The notes beneath the pieces are model-generated. The model saw nothing but the letters and a program-made list of their open reading frames with translations, did no database searches and was not told where the DNA came from. From contig JAKLEZ010000006.1 in the NCBI GenBank assembly GCA_022711465.1, positions 124,001 to 188,000 on the forward strand: DNA of 64,000 nucleotides, read 5' to 3'. Source of the DNA: Planctomycetota bacterium. Lineage in GTDB: Bacteria > Planctomycetota > Phycisphaerae > UBA1845 > PWPN01. Positions 35,790-43,631 of this stretch are shown here, in pieces; the stretch's first letter is position 1; each line of letters starts with the position of its first letter. Made by a program: the position numbers and the translations under genes.

Positions 35790-36266
35790 TCACCCTTCCG
35801 GCAGTTCAACTGAGGAATACACCGCCAAACAGGCGACCATCGTGACGACATACACAGCCAGGATTCTGAGCAAGGGCTTCCACCTTCGCCGCAGGCTCAA
35901 GTAGAGAACAAGCCCAAGGGGACCTGTAAGCAAGACAAGGATGCGAGCAGCCAGACTGAGTCGCCGTCCCTGCTCTCTCGCATCAATCACGCCCCAAGCC
36001 AGGGAGGTCACTCCGCCAGTGATGGCACCGACAACTCGACAGAGACGTTCACCTTCTCCCAGAGACAATACATCGATGACAGCGCAGAGGAGCATTCCCC
36101 CCAGGAAGAGCACTTCACACAGCCACTTGTATCCGGAACGCTTGAGAATCAGCTCGCCCTGCGTCTCCGAGCCGTCACCCGCGCTGAGATCTGCGACCTG
36201 GTCCGCGTCCTGGGTGTCGCGATGCTGGCTTAGACCTTCAATCACTTCCAGACTCCCGGTACCCAC
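35790..36266 (-). CDS. Small membrane protein, unknown
   Basis: The 158-residue frame has an N-terminal acidic, hydrophilic part (about 1-40) and three or four hydrophobic segments: CEVLFLGGMLLCAVIDVL, VVGAITGGVTSLAWGVI, ILVLLTGPLGLVLYLSL and LLRILAVYVVTMVACLAVY. Base use is visibly less G+C-rich than in mutS or the GNAT gene. No homologue is recognised. It lies alone on the minus strand between mutS and a decayed copy of the mutS 3' end, so it may be a transferred passenger. Coding status is likely but unproven. Confidence 0.5.
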   Translation of the reverse strand: MGTGSLEVIEGLSQHRDTQDADQVADLSAGDGSETQGELILKRSGYKWLCEVLFLGGMLLCAVIDVLSLGEGERLCRVVGAITGGVTSLAWGVIDAREQGRRLSLAARILVLLTGPLGLVLYLSLRRRWKPLLRILAVYVVTMVACLAVYSSVELPEG

Positions 36267-36407
36267 GCTGTCGCCGGCTTGACAACCATCACTCCTGGCA
36301 GTAACTCTTCAGACACCATGGCGAGTCATGATAGTGCAGTTGCCCTGTAACTGGCAACGGGAGCACTTGCCACCGCCCCTCTCAAGGCAGATTGCCTGGG
36401 GCGGGAA

Positions 36408-36476
36408 GATCCAACGACCATCACCCTGTTGGACGCGATCGAGCCGATCGAACGTTGACGGAGGTTGCTGCGTCGA
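36408..36476 (+). pseudogene. Decayed duplicate of the mutS 3' end
   Basis: These 69 bp align without gaps to mutS 35677-35745 at about 52 of 69 positions by hand count. Translated in the matching frame it reads DPTTITLLDAIEPIER-stop-RRLLR against MutS DPNNMTPLDALKLIERWRGLLR, so the Trp codon has become TGA. Nothing upstream of 36408 matches mutS, so the copy is only the 3' tail. It bounds the segment 35746-36407 opposite the functional copy. Confidence 0.75.
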
Positions 36477-36520
36477 TTGAGCGGATGCAGACAACTTCAT
36501 CAGGCGGCCCGGAGGCGAGG

Positions 36521-37075
36521 ATGGTGAACATGGGCGAGCGGAATCCCAAGATCGAGCACTGGCCGGAAGAGGCCATCACGGAGAATGAGGATCGTCTGCT
36601 CCGCGAGGTGCTGAGTACCTGCTACCAGGGGCCGGACGACTGGATGTTCCCGACCCGGCGGTACTGGCAGGAGCCTCCGCAGCATCGCTGGTGGATGCGC
36701 GGCCCGACCGGCGCGATCATCTCGCAGATCGCGGTTCACGACAAGGTCATCGGTTCGCCCATCGGTGATCTGCGGATCGGCGGGGTGGGACTGGTATGCA
36801 CGCACCCGGACCACCGGCGGAAGGGCTACGTTCGCCTGCTGCTGACCGAGGCCCTGCAATGGATGAAGCAGCAGGGTATGAGCTTCAGCCTTCTCTTCGC
36901 GGCCGTCGATGCCTACTCGTCAAGCGGCTACATCCCGATCAACAATCCCTTCCATCAGTTCGACTTCCGAACCAGGCAGTGGGTGACCAAGCTCATGCCC
37001 AAGGCCATGGCCGCCCCGCTGGCGGGCATCCCCTGGCCGGAGGGTGAGATCGACCTGCGCGGGATGGAGTTCTGA
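36521..37075 (+). CDS. GNAT-family N-acetyltransferase
   Basis: The product has 184 residues if the ATG at 36521 is used (GGAGG five bases upstream); ATGs at 36485 and 36530 are alternatives. The acetyl-CoA motif A is visible as VGLVCTHPDHRRKGYVRLLL (RRKGYV being the pyrophosphate loop), preceded by GDLRIGGVG. A C-terminal aromatic motif (SSSGYIPINNPFHQF) follows. Substrate is unknown; the family acetylates amines on proteins, antibiotics or small molecules. It directly follows the mutS-tail remnant and converges with the GH44 gene 33 bp downstream. Confidence 0.85.
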   Translation: MVNMGERNPKIEHWPEEAITENEDRLLREVLSTCYQGPDDWMFPTRRYWQEPPQHRWWMRGPTGAIISQIAVHDKVIGSPIGDLRIGGVGLVCTHPDHRRKGYVRLLLTEALQWMKQQGMSFSLLFAAVDAYSSSGYIPINNPFHQFDFRTRQWVTKLMPKAMAAPLAGIPWPEGEIDLRGMEF

Positions 37076-37108
37076 TATTCGAGCGTGGCGCGACGGCCGG
37101 CATCGCGG

Positions 37109-39406
37109 TCAATCCACGCAGTCGGGCGCCGCTGCGAGGCCCGGCCCGCTCATGCAGCCCCGGAGCACGTCGATATCCCGCACATCAACGTCGGCATCAT
37201 CATCCAGGCGAGCGCTCTGGCAGGCGTCCTCCGTTTGCGGCGTGGTTGGGCCGGTCAGGCAGCTCTGCAGGCGGGCGAAATCGTCCATATCCACGTCGCC
37301 GTCGCGGTCAATGTCGGCACGCAACAATGCGCTTGGCATGACGAGCAGGGCAACCGACGAGGCCGGCAGCTCAATCGTGATCGTGCCGGTCAAGGCGACA
37401 TCCGCGTCGCGTACAATCCGGGTGAGATCAGCCGAGCTGTAGCGATAGAGCTGACCGCGTAGACCCGCAGCAAAGTGGCGGATCGTCGGCGTCACGGCAA
37501 GGGCATCCAAGGTCTTGTTGATGAAGACGACGGTCAATGCGCCATCACCGCGCTCGGCGGCGTAGACCGAGACGAGGCTCTGATCGCTGCTGACGGCGGA
37601 GACGGCGGTCTCTCCGAATCCTCTTCCAGCGCCGTCATAGTTGCGATAGATGCGGAACGCGAATGCGCCCGGCTCGTCGAACGAGGGCGGATCCCACAGC
37701 GTCGCCAGATCCAGACCCTCGCGACCGAAGATGCCGAGCACGTCGGCCTGGGCCAGGGCCCCGTTGATGTGGTTGAGTGCCCCGAAGTTGTACTCGGTGA
37801 CGGCCAGCCGGGTGCCGGGATAATGGGCGGCCACCCAGGCTTTCATGCGCGGGATGAGCCGGACGGCCTCGCCGATCCAGCTCTCGTCGAAATAGGTTGG
37901 ATCCCACAGCGAGCGAGTCGATCGTAACCGCTTGGCCTGTGTGGCCGCATCGCCTGCGTCGGAGAGGGCCACGCCGGACTGCGGGTAATAGTGCAAGTCG
38001 AGGTAGTCGAGGATCCGCAGGCCGGTGGTCTGCTCATAGATCCGCATCTGTTGGAGGTACCATTCGACGAAGGGCATGTCGCCGTGGGCCTTGCGGTCGG
38101 GCCGGGTGTTCCACCAGCTTCCGCCGCCGGCGGCGTCGGCCGCGGAGTAGAAGTAGGCTGTCCAGCCCCAGAGAACCGGTCCGAGGGTCAGGGCTTCCGG
38201 GTCGGCGGCCTTGACCGCGGCGGCATACTCGTAGGTCCGGTCGCGCATCTCGTCGTAACTGGTCCCGGCCGGGTGGACATCGCGGTGGGTGCTGTTCCAG
38301 AGCATCGGCTCGTTGTCGAGGTTGTAAAAGCGGACGCCGCCGGAGGAGGCACTGCCAAAGCGGCCCGCCAGGTGGGCTATCCAGTTCTGCACGAAGGACG
38401 GCCCGATGACCGTGCTGGTGTCGAGCGGATCGTTGCCGGTGATCAGTGTGCCGTCAGGCCGGACGCCGTTGCCGCAGTCCGGCGCCCACGGGTCAGTTTT
38501 CTCCTGCGGGCCGTACTTGGCCACGCTGAAGCCGCAGGCCCGGGCCCGGTCCTTCGGTGTCCAGCCGATGAGCGGCACGGTCATGATCGTTTCGGTTCCG
38601 GTGGCCATGTCCTGCCCGACGAATCGATCGGTCACTGAGCCGTTGGGCAATGTGCCGGGGCTCGAGTTGGTCTCGGGGATGTTCTCGAAATACCAATCGC
38701 TGGCCCGGTTCGAGGTGTCGTTCTGCCAATTGTAGCGTGTCGTGGCGTTACCGCCGAACCGTCGAACGGGCAGGCGGACATCGGCGGCGAGATCAGCGTC
38801 CGCGAAGTTCATGCCGTAGATGTGGTGGCTGATGGCATGGCGGCTGGCCGCGGCGTCAATGGTCAGCGTCGGCGGGTCCGGGGGTACAATGACTCCGCCC
38901 ACAAGCACGATCTCGTCCAGATAGAAGGCCGGCTGGGCCGCGCCACTGTTGTCCTGCCACACGAGCCCACTGATCGAGGACACACCCAGGGAGCTGATCG
39001 GGATTTCGATGTCGGACCATGTTCCCGCGATGGTCAGAGACAGGGCCACGCCGGTACCTGGGGACGAGGAGGCGTCGTAGGCCATGACTTTCACCCGATG
39101 GCCGCCGGTCGTCCCTCCATGAATCGAGAAACGCAGCCCGGTGTAGTCCGACGCGGTCAGCGTGGTGTTGGTGTGCAGGAACAGCCCGGCCCACGCCTTG
39201 CGGTACACGACGGAGATGGACTTTCCGGAGCTGCCCTTGATGGGACTCGAGGTGCTGAAGCCGGCGGTCGTATCCCACGACCAGTTGGCCCAGCCGGACG
39301 CGAGGGAGTCGCCATAGACGGTGAGATCGGCGGCCTCCAGGGCGGCCGAGGCCACCAGGACGGTGATGACCGATGCCGCACTCCGCTTCCACGGGCTGTG
39401 CACCAT
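37109..39406 (-). CDS. GH44 endoglucanase/xyloglucanase with dockerin-type C-terminus
   Basis: The product has 765 residues from the ATG at 39406 behind GGAGGAGG. After the signal peptide (to about 25) an N-terminal beta-sandwich, CBM-like domain covers about 27-172. GH44 follows: HHIYGMNFA, RRFGGNATTRYNWQND, the acid/base Glu366 in YNLDNEPMLWN and the nucleophile Glu538 in AVTEYNFG. A second beta-sandwich follows the barrel. The last 70 residues hold two EF-hand-like dockerin repeats (DIDRDGDVDMDDF and LDDDADVDVRDID), each with a nearby Cys. GH44 cuts beta-1,4-glucan or xyloglucan. No cohesin protein is in the window. It has its own promoter at 39472-39500. Confidence 0.9.
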   Translation of the reverse strand: MVHSPWKRSAASVITVLVASAALEAADLTVYGDSLASGWANWSWDTTAGFSTSSPIKGSSGKSISVVYRKAWAGLFLHTNTTLTASDYTGLRFSIHGGTTGGHRVKVMAYDASSSPGTGVALSLTIAGTWSDIEIPISSLGVSSISGLVWQDNSGAAQPAFYLDEIVLVGGVIVPPDPPTLTIDAAASRHAISHHIYGMNFADADLAADVRLPVRRFGGNATTRYNWQNDTSNRASDWYFENIPETNSSPGTLPNGSVTDRFVGQDMATGTETIMTVPLIGWTPKDRARACGFSVAKYGPQEKTDPWAPDCGNGVRPDGTLITGNDPLDTSTVIGPSFVQNWIAHLAGRFGSASSGGVRFYNLDNEPMLWNSTHRDVHPAGTSYDEMRDRTYEYAAAVKAADPEALTLGPVLWGWTAYFYSAADAAGGGSWWNTRPDRKAHGDMPFVEWYLQQMRIYEQTTGLRILDYLDLHYYPQSGVALSDAGDAATQAKRLRSTRSLWDPTYFDESWIGEAVRLIPRMKAWVAAHYPGTRLAVTEYNFGALNHINGALAQADVLGIFGREGLDLATLWDPPSFDEPGAFAFRIYRNYDGAGRGFGETAVSAVSSDQSLVSVYAAERGDGALTVVFINKTLDALAVTPTIRHFAAGLRGQLYRYSSADLTRIVRDADVALTGTITIELPASSVALLVMPSALLRADIDRDGDVDMDDFARLQSCLTGPTTPQTEDACQSARLDDDADVDVRDIDVLRGCMSGPGLAAAPDCVD

Positions 39407-39471
39407 TCCGCCTCCTCCGGACCATCTTGAACGGTTCGTTTGGCTCGCCGCAATCTCGATTGGCAAATACG

Positions 39472-39500
39472 AGTGTACCTCCCCTGCTCCGCGAGGTCAA
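39472..39500 (-). promoter_or_regulatory. Sigma70-type promoter of the GH44 gene
   Basis: On the minus strand TTGACC (39495-39500) and TACACT (39472-39477) are exactly 17 bp apart, about 65 bp upstream of the ATG at 39406. Confidence 0.6.
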
Positions 39501-39623
39501 TGCGAGGGCGCGCAACATTCGATGCGAGAAGGGCTTGCACTTCTCGGAACCTTGCGACAAGATCATCGCTCAGCGGCGTTCAGAAGAAACGGGCGTCCCA
39601 CGAAGACAGACGGAGAAACGACC

Positions 39624-41309
39624 ATGCTTGCTGGATCATGGGTGGCGATGCTGATTCAAGGCACGCTTCTCGGCGGGGGTCCGGAACCGGGCATGCATGC
39701 TCACTACGCGGCTCTCACCTGCACGAGAGACGCGGCCGCCCCCTTTGCCTCGGTGGATTTCGTCTACGGGCCGATGGAGCCTATCGCGGGTCAGGCCTGC
39801 GTCTGGTGGCAGATCGAGGCCCGGGCCGAGGATGACGCTCAGGCCCAGCCCTTGTTCCAGCTCCAGGCCTGCACAACGCGTGATCCGCTGATCCGCTCGC
39901 CCGAAGCGCTGCAGTTTCGCCGCTACCTGCTCCGCATCCCGGAGACCTCCGAGGTCCTGGAGTACCGCAAGGTGCACGGCGGTGAGCCGCTGCTGCCGCC
40001 CTGGTTCGATTTCGCGCGGTACTTCCTGCCTCAGCGGGCCAAGGGCAGCGGTCTTACCGACGGAGCCCCCGAGACCTGCGAGTATCTCGGACACGTGCTC
40101 ACACTGCGTCATGTCGGCCGCAACGTGCCCTGGACGCCGCTGAAGCCCAAGGTCCTCGAGCTGGACCCCGAGCTGCTGGTCAGCACGTCGCGCAACTTCA
40201 AGGACACCGAAGGCCGCCGCCTGCCCCAGACGCCACAGAAGCAGAACTACCAGTACACCCCGTTCGTCGAAGCCGACTATCCGGTCATGCTCGAGGCGGG
40301 AATCAACCTGTTCATCGTGTCGCCCGAGCAGGAGAAGTACGTCCGCGACGAGCCGGTGTTCTATCTGCGCGGGGCGGGCAAGGACAAGCCGCTGCGGTAT
40401 CCGGCCGACCTGTATCGCAGCAACTACGTCGGTTCGCAGATGTTCATGGACGAGCCGTCGATCATCATGGTGGGCGATGTCCGGATCCACAAGACGCTCA
40501 AGTACTTCTCCGACGCCGCGGCGGTGATCGAGAAACGCGTCCGGGCAGGCTACGAGTCAGGCGGGAACGACGGGGCGTTCGACCTGGAGAAGGCCCTCGT
40601 CCGGCAGGGCGTCAGCTTCGGGGACATGCGGCTGATGCAGTACGATTATCCCTCGTGGGAAACGCTCTATGACACGACCTACTATCAGATGGCCGGCGGC
40701 CTGACCGGGATTGTGCACGAAGGCCGCTACCGGGTGGCCGACTTCGACAAGGCCGTCGCCAAGTGGACGGCTGAGCCGCGTCGGCACACGCCGGAGGAAG
40801 TTCTCCGGTATCACTATGCCTTTCTCCGAGGCGGATCGCGGCCGTTCGGCAAGCATTGGGGCACGGCCATCTACGGGCAGTGCGACCCCGCGATCGCCCC
40901 TCGAGCCATGACCCTGGCTTACGACATGGGGGCCCGCTACGTGTGGTTCTGGACCTCGGACCACGACCACCACGTCCCGTGGCCCGAGCAGCTCGAGCTG
41001 GCCCGAACGCTCAGGAAGCACCGGCTCGAGCATCCCCGGCCGTCGATCTTCGGTCCCCCGCCGGCACGCGACCTGGCGATCGTGATACCGTACGGCTACT
41101 TTCTGTCGGTGGACAACCTCTGGTGGGTGCGGGTGATGGACGCGGAAGGCAAGAACGAAGCCTCGGCCAGGTATCGGCGGCTCATGCGGCGAGCCCACGC
41201 GGCCATCCAGCAGGCGTTTGACCGCAAGCTCGATTTCGACATCACTGTCGACGACGACCGCGAGATCACCGGCTACCGCGATGTGCTGCGGATCACGGAC
41301 GAAGAGTAG
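39624..41309 (+). CDS. Large protein of unknown family, barrel-like
   Basis: The product has 561 residues from the ATG at 39624 behind GGAGA. The first 20 residues (MLAGSWVAMLIQGTLLGGGP) are hydrophobic but without a basic N-terminus, so export is possible, not sure. A beta-rich N-terminal third is followed by a region that looks like a TIM barrel: MLEAGINLFIVSPEQEKY, SQMFMDEPSIIM, GDMRLMQYDYPSWETLYDTTYYQMAGG, RPFGKHWGTAIYGQ and MGARYVWFWTSDHDHHVPW. Acidic residues in MDEPS could be catalytic, but no family is recognised. It is divergent from the GH44 gene. Confidence 0.65.
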   Translation: MLAGSWVAMLIQGTLLGGGPEPGMHAHYAALTCTRDAAAPFASVDFVYGPMEPIAGQACVWWQIEARAEDDAQAQPLFQLQACTTRDPLIRSPEALQFRRYLLRIPETSEVLEYRKVHGGEPLLPPWFDFARYFLPQRAKGSGLTDGAPETCEYLGHVLTLRHVGRNVPWTPLKPKVLELDPELLVSTSRNFKDTEGRRLPQTPQKQNYQYTPFVEADYPVMLEAGINLFIVSPEQEKYVRDEPVFYLRGAGKDKPLRYPADLYRSNYVGSQMFMDEPSIIMVGDVRIHKTLKYFSDAAAVIEKRVRAGYESGGNDGAFDLEKALVRQGVSFGDMRLMQYDYPSWETLYDTTYYQMAGGLTGIVHEGRYRVADFDKAVAKWTAEPRRHTPEEVLRYHYAFLRGGSRPFGKHWGTAIYGQCDPAIAPRAMTLAYDMGARYVWFWTSDHDHHVPWPEQLELARTLRKHRLEHPRPSIFGPPPARDLAIVIPYGYFLSVDNLWWVRVMDAEGKNEASARYRRLMRRAHAAIQQAFDRKLDFDITVDDDREITGYRDVLRITDEE

Positions 41310-41635
41310 GATCCCTGCCCGGGGCAGGTTGCCGAAGCGTTGCGGGGGAAGGCGACGGGGGCGCCGACGACATCGGGCGGTGCGGATGGAGCCGGCCCCA
41401 TCTCGTGAGTGAGAGCCGTCAAGCCGGGGGGCGGGGGCCAAGGCGGGTCGTGGACCTGAGCGGCACCGGAGGCGTCTTGCGGACCGGGCAGAAGAGGAAT
41501 CGGGGCGGAGCCAGACAAGCGGGTCAGGCTCGCCACCCGCGGCTGAAGCGAGCGACCGAGGATTCTGGGATAGGATCGCGGCAGCCAGCAAGGCAGAGAT
41601 GCCATAAGCCTTGCTTTCAAGGTTGTTTACGGAAG
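41310..41635. other. Intergenic region before tRNA-His
   Basis: These 326 bp hold no supported gene. A GC-rich hairpin, CCTGCC (41314-41319) with GGCAGG (41323-41328), lies 4 bp after the 561-residue gene's stop and may act as a weak terminator. Short open frames on both strands lack start sites and composition of real genes. Confidence 0.5.
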
Positions 41636-41710
41636 GGTGAGTGAGGGGATTCGAACCCCCGACTCCCAGGACCACAACCTGGTGCTCTAACCAACTGAGC
41701 TACACTCACC
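41636..41710 (-). tRNA. tRNA-His (GTG)
   Basis: The minus strand folds into a full cloverleaf. The 7-bp acceptor stem is GTGAGTG (41709-41703) with CACTCAC (41643-41637). A D-arm GCTC...GAGC, an anticodon stem CCAGG/CCTGG with loop TTGTGGT (anticodon GTG at 41675-41673) and a T-arm GGGGG-TTCGAAT-CCCCT follow. The G at 41710 opposite C73 (41636) fits the special G-1 of tRNA-His. The CCA end is not encoded. Confidence 0.97.
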
Positions 41711-41797
41711 GTCGGGATGCCCGGAGAAACCGCGCAGCGGCATCGCCAGGGCTATCGAAGAGGACAGAATACCGCCGGAGGGGTGGTTTTTCAAGAA

Positions 41798-42073
41798 TCA
41801 GTCGATTCTGACCAGTGAATCCAGCGATCCGAAGGTGTTGGGGACTTGGCCTTCCGCCTCGTTGTCCAGTTCCCACTGACCATCGACGAGGTACTTGTAG
41901 CGATACTCGCCGGGGGCCAACTGCAGCCTCTTGCGGTAGGTACCGTCTTTCTGGCGCGTCATCCGGCCCTCGTGAGGACGCCATTCGTTGAACGACCCGG
42001 CGACTTCGACGCGTTCGCAATGATTCCGTGGTGAGTATACGAAGGTGACCTGTTTGCCTCGCTTGATGGTCAT
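41798..42073 (-). CDS. Small CBM48/AMPK-type glycogen-binding protein
   Basis: The 91-residue product is a single early-set immunoglobulin-like domain. It shows the family motifs VTFVYSPRNHCERVEVAGSF, NEWRPHEGRM, KRLQLAPGEYRYKYLVDG and the end DNEAEGQVPNTFGS. These domains bind glycogen or starch-like alpha-glucans. It stands alone without an enzyme domain, so it may be a targeting or regulatory subunit, or a capping domain. It has no signal peptide. The GAGGAGAAGAGGG stretch serves as ribosome site. Confidence 0.9.
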   Translation of the reverse strand: MTIKRGKQVTFVYSPRNHCERVEVAGSFNEWRPHEGRMTRQKDGTYRKRLQLAPGEYRYKYLVDGQWELDNEAEGQVPNTFGSLDSLVRID

Positions 42074-42132
42074 GGCAATCCCTCTTCTCCTCGGCGACCC
42101 TCGCAGCGCGCGGAGCTGCCGGCATCTGTGCC

Positions 42133-42138
42133 ATTATA
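42133..42138 (-). promoter_or_regulatory. Candidate -10 element of the CBM48 gene
   Basis: The sequence on the minus strand is TATAAT, 59 bp before the ATG at 42073. The hexamer 17 bp further upstream, TGGTCG, matches the -35 consensus at only three positions. Confidence 0.35.
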
Positions 42139-42163
42139 GGACGGGCAACAGAAGGCGACCACC

Positions 42164-42206
42164 TGGAATGGTAGACCAGCCGTCAAACGGCTGAGCTATC
42201 GACCCC
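42164..42206 (-). pseudogene. tRNA-like remnant
   Basis: The minus strand begins GGGGTCGATAGCTCAG, like the acceptor 5' strand and D-stem of a tRNA, then continues into a perfect 6-bp stem, CAGCCG with CGGCTG, around TTTGA. No T-arm or acceptor 3' strand follows, so it cannot be a working tRNA. It lies about 0.45 kb upstream of tRNA-His on the same strand. Confidence 0.35.
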
Positions 42207-42471
42207 CTCTCAGCGGTGATGGCCGCCCGAGCAGTCTCTCAGCGTAACCAGCATTCGTCTTCCACGCATCGGTGGCCGTGGTTGCCCCGCCGGTCGGAGA
42301 CCAGGCTACCACTGAAGGCTGCCTTGCTTGTGCAGGCTGGCGTTCACCGGCACTGGAGCCTCAGGCGGTCCCCTGGCTCCGCCCCCGCTTCGCCCGACCC
42401 GGACGCAAGGCGGAGCAGGATCAGGACTCGCGGAGCGTGATCAGGTGCCGAGAGGCTCCTTTGGCTGTTCC

Positions 42472-43602
42472 TCAGATCAGTTCGAAGGGTGGCCGACAGT
42501 CTCGACTTGTGCGGACCGGAAGCCCGGGCATCATCCTGGTCAGCCGCTCGGCCAGCGAGGCGAGCACCGGCCGTTCGCTCTCCCAATGACCCAAGGCGAT
42601 GGCCGACTTGCCCATGCGCAAGATCATCAGCGCGTCGTGGTGGCGGATCTCACCGGTCACGATGATATCGCAGTCGGCCGAGCGGGTCTTTTCGAACGGC
42701 AGCATGCCGGCGGATCCGACACACACGGCGGCTCGGGCGACCACGGCGTTTGAGGGGCCGACGATCGTGCCGATTCTGGATCCCGTAGCCTTCTTGAGCT
42801 TGCGGGCCAGGGTCGCCGGGGTGGTGCGTGAAGGGAGCTGTCCGACCCGGCCGATGCCGAACGACGGTGCCGGGGCCAGCGGGTAGATGTCATAGGCCGG
42901 TTCTTCGTAGGGGTGGCTGCGGAGGAGGGCGTCGACGACCTCGGGCAGGCGGTGGTTCGGGGCGACCATCTCAATGCGCACCTCGGGGACCTTTTCCAGC
43001 CGACCGCGCCGACCGACCCTGGGCGAGGTGGTCTCGGTGCCATAGAACGTGCCTTCGCCCGGGATGCGGTAACTGCACATCACATAGTCGCCGATCCGAC
43101 CTGCGCCGGCGGCCGACATGGCCGCGGCCACATGGTCCACGTCCCTGGCAGGCACGAAGGTGACCACCTTGGACTGTGTTCCGGCGGGCGTGGTGTACTC
43201 AAACGGCTCGACGTCGCTCAGCCCGCACAGATCGGCCATCACGTCGTTTGTTCCTCCCGGAGCAGCATCCAAAGCCGTGTGTGGCGAATAGATAGCGATA
43301 CCAGCAGCGATGGCTCGATGGACGACGGCGTCGGCGCCGGCGCTGTCCGCCCGCAGCCGGCTGACCGGGCGGAAGAGCGGCGGATGATAGGCGAGCACCA
43401 GCCCGCACTTGGCTGCAGCCGCCTCCTGCAGGACCGGGGGCGTGAGATCGATGCAGAGGAGGATCGACCGACACGGTGCGGCCGGGTCGCCGGCCAGGAG
43501 GCCGACATTGTCCCACGACTGAGCCAAATGCGGCGGAGCGATGTGGTCCATGGCGTCGGCCACGTGGCCGACGGTGATCTTGTTCCTGGATGGCTTGGGC
43601 AT
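42472..43602 (-). CDS. Nif3-like dinuclear metal-centre protein
   Basis: The 376-residue product has the long form of the family, with a YqfO-type middle domain (about 135-240, including SHPYEEPAYDIYPL). Typical blocks are LAQSWDNVGLLAGD, VLAYHPPLF, IYSPHTALDAAPGGTND and the C-terminal GEIRHHDAL, which supply metal ligands. The family forms hexamers; members have been annotated as GTP cyclohydrolase type 2, but the physiological role is unclear. It sits 29 bp after the antiporter gene, and its ribosome site is supplied by the repeat at 43609-43620. Confidence 0.92.
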   Translation of the reverse strand: MPKPSRNKITVGHVADAMDHIAPPHLAQSWDNVGLLAGDPAAPCRSILLCIDLTPPVLQEAAAAKCGLVLAYHPPLFRPVSRLRADSAGADAVVHRAIAAGIAIYSPHTALDAAPGGTNDVMADLCGLSDVEPFEYTTPAGTQSKVVTFVPARDVDHVAAAMSAAGAGRIGDYVMCSYRIPGEGTFYGTETTSPRVGRRGRLEKVPEVRIEMVAPNHRLPEVVDALLRSHPYEEPAYDIYPLAPAPSFGIGRVGQLPSRTTPATLARKLKKATGSRIGTIVGPSNAVVARAAVCVGSAGMLPFEKTRSADCDIIVTGEIRHHDALMILRMGKSAIALGHWESERPVLASLAERLTRMMPGLPVRTSRDCRPPFELI

Positions 43603-43608
43603 CGTGAT

Positions 43609-43620
43609 TCTCCATTCTCG
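43609..43620 (-). repeat. Copy of the CGAGAATGGAGA repeat upstream of the Nif3 gene
   Basis: These 12 bases are identical to 5696-5707, and on the plus strand CTCCATTCTCGGCT matches CTCCATTCTCAGCT of the inverted repeat at 5690-5781 at 13 of 14 positions. A second TTCTCAGCT-like unit lies at about 43629-43637. GGAG inside the copy serves as the Shine-Dalgarno of the Nif3 gene. Confidence 0.5.
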
Positions 43621-43631
43621 GCTTGGGGTTC

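Larger units (their letters stand above)
42074..42471. other. Intergenic region with promoter and tRNA-like remnant
   Basis: These 398 bp hold no supported protein gene. A perfect minus-strand TATAAT (42133-42138) is a likely -10 element for the CBM48 gene, with a poor -35. A tRNA-like sequence lies at 42164-42206. The rest, 42207-42471, shows nothing recognisable. Confidence 0.5.

Noticed and set aside
34153..35793. 546-codon minus-strand open frame
   Set aside because: Antisense to the MutS ATPase domain.
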